From Fluviicoccus keumensis (GTDB lineage: Bacteria > Pseudomonadota > Gammaproteobacteria > Pseudomonadales > Moraxellaceae), in NCBI RefSeq assembly GCF_004217445.1, contig NZ_SHKX01000014.1, positions 62,001 through 126,000 on the forward strand: a DNA stretch of 64,000 nt, written 5' to 3'. The position numbers and the translations under genes were made by a program. Positions within the stretch are counted from its first letter, which is position 1; each line of letters starts with the position of its first letter. The notes under the pieces are model-generated. The model saw only the letters and a list, made by a program, of their open reading frames with translations, was not told the origin of the DNA and searched no databases. Positions 50,822 through 60,337 of the stretch are shown in pieces.

Positions 50822-52630
50822 ATGACCGTCAACACCACCGCATGGACACTGGCAGACTGGCAGGCGGCCTACCGCCAAGGCCAGACGCCCCATGCCCTGC
50901 TGACGGCCCTGCTGGCGCGACTGTCCGCCGCCGATCCCGCCTGGATCAGCCTGCCGGACCCCGCCGGACTGGAACGGGCTCTGACGGCGCTGGCCGAGCG
51001 TCTGGCCGCCGTCGACGGCAACCTCGACCGTCTGCCGCTTTACGGAATTCCCTTTGCGGTCAAGGACAACCTTGACGCTACCCCTTTGCCCACCACCTGC
51101 GCCTGTCCTTCTTTCGCCTACATCCCGGAATACAGCGCGGTCGTTGTTGAAAAGTTGGTTGCAGCAGGCGCGGTCGTGGTGGGCAAAACCAACCTCGACC
51201 AGTTCGCCACCGGTCTGGTGGGCACGCGCTCACCCTATGGCGAGGTGCCGAACGCCTTTGATCCCGCCTACATCAGCGGCGGTTCCAGTTCCGGCTCCGC
51301 CAGCGTCGTGGCGCGCGGGCTGGTGCCGTTCGCGCTGGGCACGGATACCGCCGGTTCCGGCCGCGTGCCCGCCGGGTTCAATAACATTGTCGGCCTGAAA
51401 CCCACCAAGGGCTGGCTGAGCACCACCGGCCTGGTGCCCGCCTGCCGCACGCTGGACTGCGTGTCGGTGTTCGCGCTGGACATTGACGACGCCGAGACCG
51501 TGGCGCGCATTGCCGGTGGCTTCGATGCCGACGATCCTTATTCCCGCCCGGAACCGGCGACTCCGGACACCCTGCCCGAGCGGATCGTGCTGGGCATTCC
51601 CGCTGACCCGGAATGGCATGGCGATGCCTTGGCCGCCGCCGTCTGGGAAGGCGCGCTGGCCGACTGGCAGAACCTGGGCGTGGAACTGCGCGCCATCGAC
51701 TTCGGCCCGCTGTTCGCCGTCGCCGCGCTGCTGTATGACGGCCCGTGGGTGGCCGAACGCTATGTGGCGCTGGAAGCGCTGATGGACCAACCGCCGGTGG
51801 ACCTGCATCCGGTGGTGCGCGAGATCGTGCTGCGCGCGCAAGGCCAAACCGCCGCCGACGCCTTCAAGGGCGAATACCGCCGCGCCGCGCTGGCGCGCGC
51901 GGCGCAAGCCTTGCTGAACGGGCTGGACGGCCTGCTGGTGCCGACCACCCCCACCATCTACCGCACCGAGGCCGTGCTGGCCGACCCGGTGACGCTGAAC
52001 AGCCGCCTCGGCCGCTACACCAATTTCGTCAACCTGCTGGATATGTGCGCGCTGGCGCTGCCCGCCGGGTTCCGCGCCGACGGCCTGCCCGCCGGCATCA
52101 CCCTGATCGGCCGCGCCTGGCAGGACGGCCTGCTCGCCGATCTCGGCCGTCGCTGGCAGCTGGCCCGTCCCTGGACCGCCGGGGCCACCGGCCGCGCCCT
52201 CCCCCTTCCTTCCAACCGGACTGAAACCGCTCCCATGACTGAAACCCTCACCGTCGCCGTGGTTGGCGCGCACCTGACCGGCATGCCGCTGAACAGCCAG
52301 CTGACCGAACGCGGCGCCACCCTGCTGGAAAGCACCGTCACCGCCCCGGCCTACCAGCTCTATGCCCTGGCCAACACCACCCCGCCCAAGCCCGGCCTGA
52401 AGCGGGTCACGGAGGGCGGCGCGTCGATCATCGTCGAGCTGTGGTCGATGCCGGTGGAACACTTCGGCTCCTTTGTGGCGCTGATTCCGTCGCCGCTGGG
52501 CATCGGCACGCTGGAACTGGCGGACGGCCGCCTGGTGAAGGGCTTCATTTGCGAACCGTGGGCGCTGGACGACGCCGTGGACATCACGTCCTTCGGCGGC
52601 TGGCGCGCCTACATGGCCAGCCGGGTTTAA
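50822..52630 (+). CDS. atzF: allophanate hydrolase
   Basis: A 602-residue amidase-signature enzyme that converts allophanate to ammonium and carbon dioxide, the second step of ATP-dependent urea use. The Ser-cisSer-Lys triad is Lys81 (IPFAVKDNLD), Ser155 (ISGGSSSGSAS) and Ser179 (GTDTAGSGR). The C-terminal domain (about 475-602, TLTVAVVGAHLTGMPLNSQL, LIPSPLGIGTLELADGRLVKGFICE) is the usual allophanate hydrolase extension. The ATG at 50822 follows CCGAGGACTCCCTG. It lies 13 bp before urea carboxylase and is under the sigma-54/GntR promoter. The symbol is the generic one for this family and is also called DUR1-like. Confidence 0.96.
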   Translation: MTVNTTAWTLADWQAAYRQGQTPHALLTALLARLSAADPAWISLPDPAGLERALTALAERLAAVDGNLDRLPLYGIPFAVKDNLDATPLPTTCACPSFAYIPEYSAVVVEKLVAAGAVVVGKTNLDQFATGLVGTRSPYGEVPNAFDPAYISGGSSSGSASVVARGLVPFALGTDTAGSGRVPAGFNNIVGLKPTKGWLSTTGLVPACRTLDCVSVFALDIDDAETVARIAGGFDADDPYSRPEPATPDTLPERIVLGIPADPEWHGDALAAAVWEGALADWQNLGVELRAIDFGPLFAVAALLYDGPWVAERYVALEALMDQPPVDLHPVVREIVLRAQGQTAADAFKGEYRRAALARAAQALLNGLDGLLVPTTPTIYRTEAVLADPVTLNSRLGRYTNFVNLLDMCALALPAGFRADGLPAGITLIGRAWQDGLLADLGRRWQLARPWTAGATGRALPLPSNRTETAPMTETLTVAVVGAHLTGMPLNSQLTERGATLLESTVTAPAYQLYALANTTPPKPGLKRVTEGGASIIVELWSMPVEHFGSFVALIPSPLGIGTLELADGRLVKGFICEPWALDDAVDITSFGGWRAYMASRV

Positions 52631-52643
52631 GGAGCAGAGCGCC

Positions 52644-55600
52644 ATGTTCAAGACCGTACTGATCGCGAACCGGGGCGAGATCGCCGTCCGCATCGCCAAG
52701 ACGCTGAAGAAGATGGGCGTGCGCAGCGTCGCCGTCTATTCCGAAGCCGACCGCTACAGCGCCCATGTCACCGCCGCCGATGAAGCGGTGCTGATCGGCG
52801 GGCCTTCGCCGTCCGACAGTTACCTGCGCGGCGACACCATCATCGAAGTGGCCAAGGCCACCGGCGCGGAAGCGATCATTCCCGGTTACGGCTTCCTCTC
52901 GGAAAACGCCGCCTTTGCCGAAGCCTGCGCCGCCGCCGGGATCGTCTTTGTCGGCCCCAGCCCCGACCAGCTGCGCCGTTTCGGCCTGAAGCACACCTCG
53001 CGCGAACTGGCCGAACAGGCGGGCGTGCCGCTGACACCCGGCACCGGCCTGCTGAGCAGCCTGGCGGAAGCCAAGACCGAAGCCGCGAAACTGGGCTATC
53101 CGGTGATGCTGAAAAGCACGGCGGGCGGCGGCGGCATCGGCCTGTCGCGCTGCAACAGCGAAGCCGAGCTGATTGCGGCCTATGAGTCGGTGCAGCGTCT
53201 GGGCCAGAACTTCTTCAACGACGCCGGGGTGTTCCTGGAGCGTTTTGTCGATGAAGCCCGCCATGTCGAAGTGCAGATTTTCGGCAACGGGCTGGGCAAG
53301 GTGGTGGCGCTGGGCGAACGTGACTGCTCGGTGCAGCGCCGCAACCAGAAGGTGATGGAAGAAACCCCCGCCCCCGGCCTGCCCGCCGCCACCCGCGCCA
53401 AGCTGCTGGACGCCGCCGTGCGTCTGGGCGAATCCGTGGGCTACGCCTCCGCCGGGACCGTCGAATTCATCTACGACGGCCTGCGCGACGAATTCTATTT
53501 CCTGGAAGTGAACACCCGCCTGCAGGTGGAACACCCGATCACCGAAATGGTCACCGGCCTGGATCTGGTGCAATGGATGGTGATGACCGCCGCCGGCGAA
53601 CCGCCGTCACTGGACAACCTGCCGGTGCCGCAAGGCGCGGCCATTGAAGTGCGCATCTACGCCGAAGACCCGGTGAAGAACTTCCAGCCCTCGCCCGGCG
53701 TGCTCACCGACGTATCCTTCCCGGACGGCATCCGCCTGGACGGCTGGGTGGCCACCGGCACCGAAGTCTCGCCCTATTACGACCCGATGCTGGCCAAGCT
53801 GATCGTGCACGGCGCCAACCGCGCCGAGGCGCTGGCCAAGCTGCAGGCCGCGCTGGACAGCACCCGTCTCTACGGCATCAGCACCAATCTCGATTACCTG
53901 CGCCAGATCGTCGCCAGCACAGCCTTCCGAGAGGCGACGCTGTCCACCCGCTTCCTGGAACGCTTCACTTACCAGCCGCGCCTGATCGAAGTGCTGGAGC
54001 CGGGCACCTACAGCTCGGTGCAGGACTACCCCGGCCGCACCGGCTACTGGGACATCGGCGTACCGCCGTCCGGCCCCATGGACGACTATGCCTTCCGCCT
54101 TGCCAACCGCATTGTCGGCAACGACGCCGCAGCCGCCGGGCTGGAATTCACCATCCAGGGTCCGACGCTGCGCTTCCACGGTGACACCGTCATCGCGCTG
54201 ACCGGCGCGGATCTGGGTGCGACGCTGGATGGCGAGCCGGTGGCCTGCTGGACGCCTGTTCCTGTCAAGAGCGGACAAATCCTGAAGACCGGCCGCGCCG
54301 TCAGCGGCTGCCGCGCCTATCTCGCGGTGCGTCAGGGCATTGACGTGCCGGACTATCTGGGCAGCAAATCCACCTTCGCCCTCGGCCAGTTCGGCGGCCA
54401 TGCCGGACGCACGCTGCGCAACGGCGACATGCTGGCCATCAGCCAGCCGAACATCAGCGCCTGCAACACGCCCGCGCCGCTGTTCGACCCCGCCCCGGCC
54501 CCGGCGGCGCTCATTCCCGCCTACGGCACGGATTGGGACATCGGCGTGCTCTACGGCCCGCACGGCGCCCCCGATTTCTTCACCACCGAGGCCATCGACG
54601 AATTCTTCGCCAGCCCGTGGCAGGTGCACTACAACTCCAACCGGCTGGGCGTGCGCCTGACCGGCCCGAAGCCGACCTGGACCCGCTCCGACGGCGGCGA
54701 GGCCGGGCTGCACCCCTCCAACATCCACGACTGCGAATACGCCATCGGCTCCATCAACTTCACCGGTGACATGCCGGTGATCCTGACCCGCGACGGCCCC
54801 AGCCTGGGCGGCTTTGTCTGCGCCGCCACCATCGCCAAGGGTGAATTGTGGAAGGTGGGCCAGGTGAAGCCGGGCGACCGCATCCGCTTCAAGCGCATGA
54901 CCTTTGAAGAGGCGCTGGCGCTGGAGACAGCTCAGGATGCCGGGATCAGTGCCTTGGCGACCGCCGGTTTACCCCCATCCCGGCCTTCCCCCATCGAGGG
55001 GGAAGGAGAAGTGTGGCCTGCGCCGGATGCCGAGTGCGAAAAAGCCTCCTGCATCGTCGCCATGCTGGCCGCCTATGAACACCATCCCGGCGTCACCTAC
55101 CGGCAGGCGGGCGACAAGTACATCCTGGTGGAATACGGCCCGAACATCCTCGACTTGCGCTTCCGCTTCCGCGTGCATGCGCTGATGGAAGCGCTGAAGG
55201 CCGCCCCGATCAACGGCGTGCGGGAACTGGCTCCCGGCGTACGTTCGCTGCAGATACAGTACGACAGCCGCGTGATTTCGCAGCACGCGCTGGTCAACAC
55301 CCTGCTGGCGCTGGAAAACACGCTGCCGGACGTGGAAACCATGACCATCCGCAGCCGCGTGGTGTACATGCCGCTGGCCTTCGAGGACGCCGCCACGCTG
55401 GGCGCGGTGGACCGCTACCGCGAAACCGTGCGCGCCGAAGCGCCCTGGCTGCCGAACAACGTCGACTTCATCCAGCGCATCAACGGCCTGGCCACGCGGG
55501 AAGAAGTCAGCGACATCGTCTACAGCGCCCGCTACATGATCCTCGGTCTGGGCGACGTCTACCTGGGTGCGCCCTGCGCGGTGCCGGTGGACCCGCGCCA

Positions 55601-56294
55601 CCGGCTGATGACCTCCAAGTACAACCCCGCCCGCACCTTCACCGCCGAAGGCACGGTGGGCATCGGCGGCGTCTACATGTGCATCTACGGCATGGACTCG
55701 CCCGGCGGCTACCAGCTGGTGGGCCGCACCTTGCCGATCTGGAACAAGTTCCTGAAGAACGAACAGTTCACCGACGGCGAACCCTGGCTGCTGAAGTTCT
55801 TCGACCAGGTGCAGTTCTACCCCGTCACCGAGGCTGAACTGACGCAGCTGCGCGAAGACTTCCGCGAAGGCCGCGCCGCCATCCGCATCGAGGAAGAAAC
55901 CTTCGACCTGAAGAGCTACGACGCCTTCCTGCACGAAAACGCCGCCTCCATCGCCGAATTCCGGGCGAAGCAGAAGGCTGCCTTCGACACCGAAGTGGCG
56001 CTGTGGCAGGCCGAAAGCACGCAGGACCTGATGGCGGCCATTGAAGAGGAAATCGCGCTGTCGATTGCCGAGGACATGCACCTGGTCTCGGCCGATATCA
56101 GCGGCAACGTCTGGAAACTGCTGGTGGAAGTCGGTCATGCTGTCGAGGCCGGTGAACCCCTGGTCATCCTGGAAGCCATGAAGATGGAATTCCCTGTCCA
56201 CGCGCCCGTCACCGGCACGGTCCGCGCCCTGCACTGCCGCCCCGGCAAGCAGATTGGCGCGGGTGAAGCCCTGCTGGTGATCGAACCGGCGTGA
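52644..56294 (+). CDS. uca: urea carboxylase
   Basis: A 1216-residue biotin enzyme making allophanate from urea, bicarbonate and ATP. It has a biotin-carboxylase half (KTVLIANRGEIAVRIAKTLK, ATP-grasp KSTAGGGGIGLSRC, EVNTRLQVEHPITEMVTG). A carboxyltransferase of AHS2/KipA type follows (LEPGTYSSVQDYPGRTGYWDIGVPPSGPMDDYAFRLAN), then an AHS1/KipI part (about 850-1060) and a biotinyl domain with Lys1180 in ILEAMKMEF. A short odd segment at about 775-790 is encoded by an inverted repeat. A guanidine carboxylase is an alternative in this family, but allophanate hydrolase and the urt genes favour urea. It is followed by the GntR regulator. Confidence 0.95.
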   Translation: MFKTVLIANRGEIAVRIAKTLKKMGVRSVAVYSEADRYSAHVTAADEAVLIGGPSPSDSYLRGDTIIEVAKATGAEAIIPGYGFLSENAAFAEACAAAGIVFVGPSPDQLRRFGLKHTSRELAEQAGVPLTPGTGLLSSLAEAKTEAAKLGYPVMLKSTAGGGGIGLSRCNSEAELIAAYESVQRLGQNFFNDAGVFLERFVDEARHVEVQIFGNGLGKVVALGERDCSVQRRNQKVMEETPAPGLPAATRAKLLDAAVRLGESVGYASAGTVEFIYDGLRDEFYFLEVNTRLQVEHPITEMVTGLDLVQWMVMTAAGEPPSLDNLPVPQGAAIEVRIYAEDPVKNFQPSPGVLTDVSFPDGIRLDGWVATGTEVSPYYDPMLAKLIVHGANRAEALAKLQAALDSTRLYGISTNLDYLRQIVASTAFREATLSTRFLERFTYQPRLIEVLEPGTYSSVQDYPGRTGYWDIGVPPSGPMDDYAFRLANRIVGNDAAAAGLEFTIQGPTLRFHGDTVIALTGADLGATLDGEPVACWTPVPVKSGQILKTGRAVSGCRAYLAVRQGIDVPDYLGSKSTFALGQFGGHAGRTLRNGDMLAISQPNISACNTPAPLFDPAPAPAALIPAYGTDWDIGVLYGPHGAPDFFTTEAIDEFFASPWQVHYNSNRLGVRLTGPKPTWTRSDGGEAGLHPSNIHDCEYAIGSINFTGDMPVILTRDGPSLGGFVCAATIAKGELWKVGQVKPGDRIRFKRMTFEEALALETAQDAGISALATAGLPPSRPSPIEGEGEVWPAPDAECEKASCIVAMLAAYEHHPGVTYRQAGDKYILVEYGPNILDLRFRFRVHALMEALKAAPINGVRELAPGVRSLQIQYDSRVISQHALVNTLLALENTLPDVETMTIRSRVVYMPLAFEDAATLGAVDRYRETVRAEAPWLPNNVDFIQRINGLATREEVSDIVYSARYMILGLGDVYLGAPCAVPVDPRHRLMTSKYNPARTFTAEGTVGIGGVYMCIYGMDSPGGYQLVGRTLPIWNKFLKNEQFTDGEPWLLKFFDQVQFYPVTEAELTQLREDFREGRAAIRIEEETFDLKSYDAFLHENAASIAEFRAKQKAAFDTEVALWQAESTQDLMAAIEEEIALSIAEDMHLVSADISGNVWKLLVEVGHAVEAGEPLVILEAMKMEFPVHAPVTGTVRALHCRPGKQIGAGEALLVIEPA
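54984..55006. repeat. 9-bp inverted repeat within uca coding sequence
   Basis: CCTTCCCCC (54984-54992) and GGGGGAAGG (54998-55006) flank ATCGA, inside an in-frame stretch encoding LPPSRPSPIEGEGE. The composition is that of the intergenic repeats at 12.0 kb, not of the enzyme. It lies in the linker between the AHS2 and AHS1 domains, where an insertion may be tolerated. Confidence 0.7.
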
Positions 56295-56310
56295 CAGACA
56301 CGGTGACCCC

Positions 56311-57054
56311 ATGAACGACCCCAAGGTCCAGCTGAACGTAGTACGCGGCGGCAGCCGCAAGGAGACCCCGGAAAACCTGGCCGAACGCATCTACGGACGG
56401 CTGAAGGAAGAGATTTTCAACTTCCACCTGCTGCCGGGCGACCGGTTCAGCGAGAACGAAGTGGCGGAGCGGATGGCCGCCAGCCGCACGCCGGTGCGCG
56501 AGGCGCTCTACCGGCTGCAGCGTGAAGGTTATGTGGATGTGCTGTACCGCAGCGGCTGGCAGGTGAAGCCCTTCGATTTCCGGTTCTTCGAGGAAATCTA
56601 CGATGTGCGCATCGTGCTGGAACTGGCGGCGGTGAAGAAGCTGTGCGAGCAGGAAATACAGTCGCCGATCCTGGACGACCTGAAACGCATCTGGCTGGTG
56701 ACACCGGAAGAACGCCTGCAGGACGGCCACACCGTCTCGATGCTGGACGAACGTTTTCACGAAATGCTGGTGGAAGCCACCGGCAACCGCGAGATGGCGC
56801 GGATGCACCACGACATCACGGAACGCATCCGCATCATCCGCCGCCTGGACTTCACCAAGGGGCCGCGCATTGAAGCGACCTATGAAGAACACGGCAAGAT
56901 CTTGCGGTCGGTGCTGGAACGACGCACCGACCAGGCGCAGCGATTGCTGAAATCGCACATCGGCGAAAGCAAGGCCGAGGTGCGGAAGATCACGCTGCAC
57001 ATGCTGCACAGCGCCCGCGAGGCGCTGGCGGCGGACACCGTAAACGGCCCTTAG
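56311..57054 (+). CDS. GntR family regulator (FadR/FCD subgroup) of urea use
   Basis: A 247-residue regulator. The winged helix is at about 20-90 (NLAERIYGRLKEEIFNFHLLPGDRFSENEVAERMAASRTPVREALYRLQREGYVDVL). The FCD effector domain follows, with the metal-type histidines in ERFHEMLVEATGN and YEEHGKIL and a later HIGESKAEV. It lies 16 bp after urea carboxylase in the operon. The CTTG-N4-CAAG sites before the allophanate hydrolase gene and before urtB fit GntR-family operators, so it is the likely repressor, released by urea or allophanate. The effector is inferred. Confidence 0.93.
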   Translation: MNDPKVQLNVVRGGSRKETPENLAERIYGRLKEEIFNFHLLPGDRFSENEVAERMAASRTPVREALYRLQREGYVDVLYRSGWQVKPFDFRFFEEIYDVRIVLELAAVKKLCEQEIQSPILDDLKRIWLVTPEERLQDGHTVSMLDERFHEMLVEATGNREMARMHHDITERIRIIRRLDFTKGPRIEATYEEHGKILRSVLERRTDQAQRLLKSHIGESKAEVRKITLHMLHSAREALAADTVNGP

Positions 57055-57118
57055 CGCCGCGATCGGGGACCGGCTGACCACCGCCCCGTGTTTCCATGGT
57101 CATCAACGGAGATTCACC

Positions 57119-58213
57119 ATGTTTGCACCTTTTACGCTTAACCGGGGTAAGATGAACTTGATGGCCGCCGTGGTGCTGGCCGGTCTGGGCAGCGCGGCCC
57201 AGGCAACGGAAGTGAAGATTCCGGACACCACCATCACCGCCAGCCTGCGCTCCAGCTACACCTACACCGATTTCGACAAGAGCGCGTCAACCTCTGACTT
57301 TGCGCTGAACAGCTTCAACATCTACCTGAACAGCAAGATCACCGACAAGATCAAGTTCAGCTTCTCCAGCGAATTCCAGGCCGGCACCCCGGCCACGCCG
57401 AACGTGCAGGTGCAGGACGCCATCGCGCAGTTCGAATTCAGCCCGACCATGAACATCTGGGCCGGCCGCTTCCTGCCGCCGACCGACCGCGCCAACAGCT
57501 ACGGCCCCTACTACGCCAATAACTGGAACTTCGCCGCTGACGGCACCCAGGACGGCTATCCCTTCATCTACGGCGGCCGCGCCGACGGGGTGGCCTACTG
57601 GGGCGACTTCGCCGAAACCAAGCTGAAGGTCTCCGCCGGGATGTTCGACATTCCCTCCACCCTCGGCAAGAACGACACCATGGCCGCCGCCCGGGTGCAA
57701 TATGACTTCTGGGATGCCGAGCCGGGCTATTACCTGAACGGCACCTACCTGGGCGACAAGGACATCCTCGCCGTCGCCTTCGCCACGAACATGGTGGACG
57801 GCAAGAGCACCTCCAACGTCGACTTCCTGCTGGAAAAGAAAACCGGCGACGGCGGTGCCGCGACCGTGGAAGGCGAATACATCAAGTACGACAAGCTGGG
57901 CGGCTACGACGCCAATTTCACCGAAGGCGACAGCTACTTCCTGACCGGCTCCTACCTGTTCGGCCAACCGGTCGGTATGGGCAAGTTCCAGGTGCTCGGC
58001 AAGTTCGGCACCACCAACTACGAGAAAGGCCTGACCGCCGACTACACCCAGGACACCACCGAGCTCAACCTGAACTACATCATGAAGTCCTTCAACGCCC
58101 GCGCCAGCCTGTTCATGAAGAGCAACAAGTACGGCAATGACGCCGCCGCTGCGGCCGCCGGCAAGGAAGACTTCACCCAGATCGGCCTCGGCGTCCAGCT
58201 GATGACCCTGTAA
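57119..58213 (+). CDS. outer-membrane porin of the urea locus
   Basis: A 364-residue porin-like protein. The signal peptide ends AAQATEVK. Alternating strands contain TASLRSSYTYTDFDKSASTSDFALNSFNIYLNSKITDKIKFSFSSEFQ and IWAGRFLPPTDRANSYGPYYANNWNF, and the protein ends in Leu (IGLGVQLMTL). It resembles phosphate-selective/OprO-like or short-chain amide porins. It lies between the GntR gene and urtA, 41 bp before the latter. It may therefore admit urea or amides across the outer membrane before UrtA captures them; that is inference from position. GGAG lies before the ATG. Confidence 0.85.
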   Translation: MFAPFTLNRGKMNLMAAVVLAGLGSAAQATEVKIPDTTITASLRSSYTYTDFDKSASTSDFALNSFNIYLNSKITDKIKFSFSSEFQAGTPATPNVQVQDAIAQFEFSPTMNIWAGRFLPPTDRANSYGPYYANNWNFAADGTQDGYPFIYGGRADGVAYWGDFAETKLKVSAGMFDIPSTLGKNDTMAAARVQYDFWDAEPGYYLNGTYLGDKDILAVAFATNMVDGKSTSNVDFLLEKKTGDGGAATVEGEYIKYDKLGGYDANFTEGDSYFLTGSYLFGQPVGMGKFQVLGKFGTTNYEKGLTADYTQDTTELNLNYIMKSFNARASLFMKSNKYGNDAAAAAAGKEDFTQIGLGVQLMTL

Positions 58214-58254
58214 TCCGAACCACCCCTGACCAAGCAAGTATGGAGACACGCATC

Positions 58255-59544
58255 ATGAAAATGAAATCGCTGCTGAAGAACCTGTCCGCCGGTGTCATGG
58301 CGGCGGGTCTGGCCATGAGCGCCATGACCGCGCAGGCCGCCGACACCATCAAGGTCGGCATCCTGCACTCGCTGTCCGGCACCATGGCCATTTCCGAAAC
58401 CACGCTAAAGGACACCATGCTGATGCTGATTGACGAGCAGAACAAGAAGGGTGGCCTGCTGGGCAAAAAGCTGGAACCGGTGGTGGTCGACCCCGCCTCC
58501 AACTGGCCGCTGTTTGCCGAGAAGACCCGCGAGCTGATCCAGAAGGACCACGTCGCCGCCATCTTCGGCTGCTGGACCTCGGTGTCGCGCAAGTCGGTGC
58601 TGCCGGTGGTGGAAGAACTGAACGGACTGCTGTTCTACCCGGTGCAGTACGAAGGTGAAGAATCGTCGAAGAACGTGTTCTACACCGGCGCCGCCCCCAA
58701 CCAGCAGGCCATTCCCGCCGTGGATTACCTGATGAAGCAGGGCGTGAAGCGCTGGGTGCTGGCCGGTACCGACTATGTCTACCCGCGCACCACCAACAAG
58801 ATCCTGGAAGCCTACCTGAAGGCCAAGGGCGTGGCGCAGGGCGACATCATGATCAACTACACACCGTTCGGTCATTCCGACTGGCAGTCGATCGTGGCTG
58901 ACATCAAGAAGTTCGGCTCGGCGGGCAAGAAGACCGCCGTGGTTTCCACCATCAACGGCGACGCCAACGTGCCGTTCTACAAGGAACTGGGCAACCAGGG
59001 CATTACCGCTGAAAAGATTCCGGTCGTCGCTTTCTCGGTGGGTGAGGAAGAACTGTCCGGCATCGACACCAAGCCGCTGGTCGGCCACCTGGCTGCCTGG
59101 AACTACTTCATGAGCGAGAAGTCCCCGGCCAACGCCGAGTTCATCAAGAAGTGGAAGGCTTTCACCAAGAATCCGAAGCGCGTGACCAACGATCCGATGG
59201 AAGCGCACGTGATCGGTTTCAACCTGTGGGTGCAGGCGGTGCAGAAGGCGAAGTCGACGGATACCGACAAGGTGGCGGCCGCCATCATCGGTCTGAAGAC
59301 GCCGAACCTGACCGGCGGCATGGCCGAGATGTTGCCGAACCACCACATTACCAAGCCGGTGCTGATCGGCGAGATCCAGGCCAACGGTCAGATTTCGACG
59401 GTGTGGAAGACCAAGGGTCTGGTTCCGGGCGATGCCTGGTCTGACTTCCTGCCGGGCAGCAAGGATATTGTGGCGGATTGGGTGAAGCTGAAGTGCGGCA
59501 ACTACAATACGGTCACCAAGAAGTGCTCGGGACAGGTGTTCTGA
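58255..59544 (+). CDS. urtA: urea ABC transporter substrate-binding protein
   Basis: A 429-residue periplasmic binding protein of the amino-acid/amide type. The signal peptide ends AQAADT. Family marks are IKVGILHSLSGTMAISETTLKDTMLMLIDEQNKKGGLLGKKLEPVVVDPASNWPLFAEK, IFGCWTSVSRKSVLPVVEELNGLLFYPVQYEGEESSKNVFYTGAAPNQQAIPA and the C-terminal GLVPGDAWSDFLPGSKDI. This matches UrtA (urea), not general amino-acid binders. The ATG at 58255 follows GGAGACACGCATC. The permease urtB starts only about 4 kb later, the interval being occupied by unrelated DNA. Confidence 0.95.
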   Translation: MKMKSLLKNLSAGVMAAGLAMSAMTAQAADTIKVGILHSLSGTMAISETTLKDTMLMLIDEQNKKGGLLGKKLEPVVVDPASNWPLFAEKTRELIQKDHVAAIFGCWTSVSRKSVLPVVEELNGLLFYPVQYEGEESSKNVFYTGAAPNQQAIPAVDYLMKQGVKRWVLAGTDYVYPRTTNKILEAYLKAKGVAQGDIMINYTPFGHSDWQSIVADIKKFGSAGKKTAVVSTINGDANVPFYKELGNQGITAEKIPVVAFSVGEEELSGIDTKPLVGHLAAWNYFMSEKSPANAEFIKKWKAFTKNPKRVTNDPMEAHVIGFNLWVQAVQKAKSTDTDKVAAAIIGLKTPNLTGGMAEMLPNHHITKPVLIGEIQANGQISTVWKTKGLVPGDAWSDFLPGSKDIVADWVKLKCGNYNTVTKKCSGQVF

Positions 59545-59577
59545 GCGTGGGTGGGGTGAACAAAAGAGGGTAAGAGG

Positions 59578-59601
59578 AGCCCGCCGGAAGGCGGGCTTTT
59601 T
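59578..59601 (+). terminator. intrinsic terminator after urtA
   Basis: AGCCCGCC and GGCGGGCT pair around GGAA and are followed by TTTTT. It closes the operon from the allophanate hydrolase gene to urtA. The AT-rich insert begins just downstream. Confidence 0.92.
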
Positions 59602-59775
59602 GCGTTTGGATGTTTGTCGGCAGCGATCAATGACGGGATTGTCGAAGTTGCTGTTTACTGATAACTTCTAACCTATGGAAATTGATAAGTTGACGATTAG
59701 CCGTCACGGTACGGCATCTTGACTCGGAACTCTAGTAGTAAAATTTCAAGTCGAATACAAATTAAAGGAGAGGTC

Positions 59776-60150
59776 ATGGATACCAACCGTTTACTCGACA
59801 TGCATAAAATCCATGTTCCTACCAACCCAAATTTAGCAAGTGAGTTTCATCATCGCCTTATTAACTGGATAAATGATTTCCATAAAGCACTGGATGATGA
59901 GCATGAGGTTGGGGCAAGACTAGTTAATTTTGGTCAATCAGTGACATTTCATATTGAAGAAATTAGTTATTGGAACCCTTCACTTATTTCTTTTATCGGG
60001 AAAAATGAACATGGCGACCCAGTTGAACTGGTTCAACATGTAAGTCAAATCAGTATTCTGTTAGTCGCAATGAAACGAAAAAATATTAGTCAACCCAAAA
60101 GACCGATTGGTTTCGCAAGCTGGGATGATTATGAAAATCAAAAAACATAA
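59776..60150 (+). CDS. small conserved-looking protein, tentatively DUF6173
   Basis: A 124-residue protein in AT-rich DNA. It reads MDTNRLLDMHKIHVP, then EFHHRLINWINDFHKALDDEHEVGARLVNFGQSVTFHIEEISYWNPSLISF and DPVELVQHVSQISILLVAMKR, ending in a PKRPIGF stretch. This resembles a family of short bacterial proteins I know only as a domain of unknown function (DUF6173); the name is tentative. There is no signal peptide or membrane helix. AAAGGAGAGGTC before the ATG at 59776 is a strong ribosome site; an upstream in-frame extension is ignored. The base composition differs sharply from its neighbours. It is the first gene of the insert between urtA and urtB. Confidence 0.8.
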   Translation: MDTNRLLDMHKIHVPTNPNLASEFHHRLINWINDFHKALDDEHEVGARLVNFGQSVTFHIEEISYWNPSLISFIGKNEHGDPVELVQHVSQISILLVAMKRKNISQPKRPIGFASWDDYENQKT

Positions 60151-60337
60151 CGTGACACTTTTTGGAAATTCACTATGCAGCACATCGTCCACCACACATA
60201 GCTTGGCGGTTTCCCCTATTCTTCTGCTACAGATCAGAGGGAAGGCGACAACAGCTCTTTGCGGATGAATTTTCCACATCACTTTGATGTTGCTCATCTG
60301 AGACTATTTTAACTGAAGATTTATGCAGGAGAAGTAT

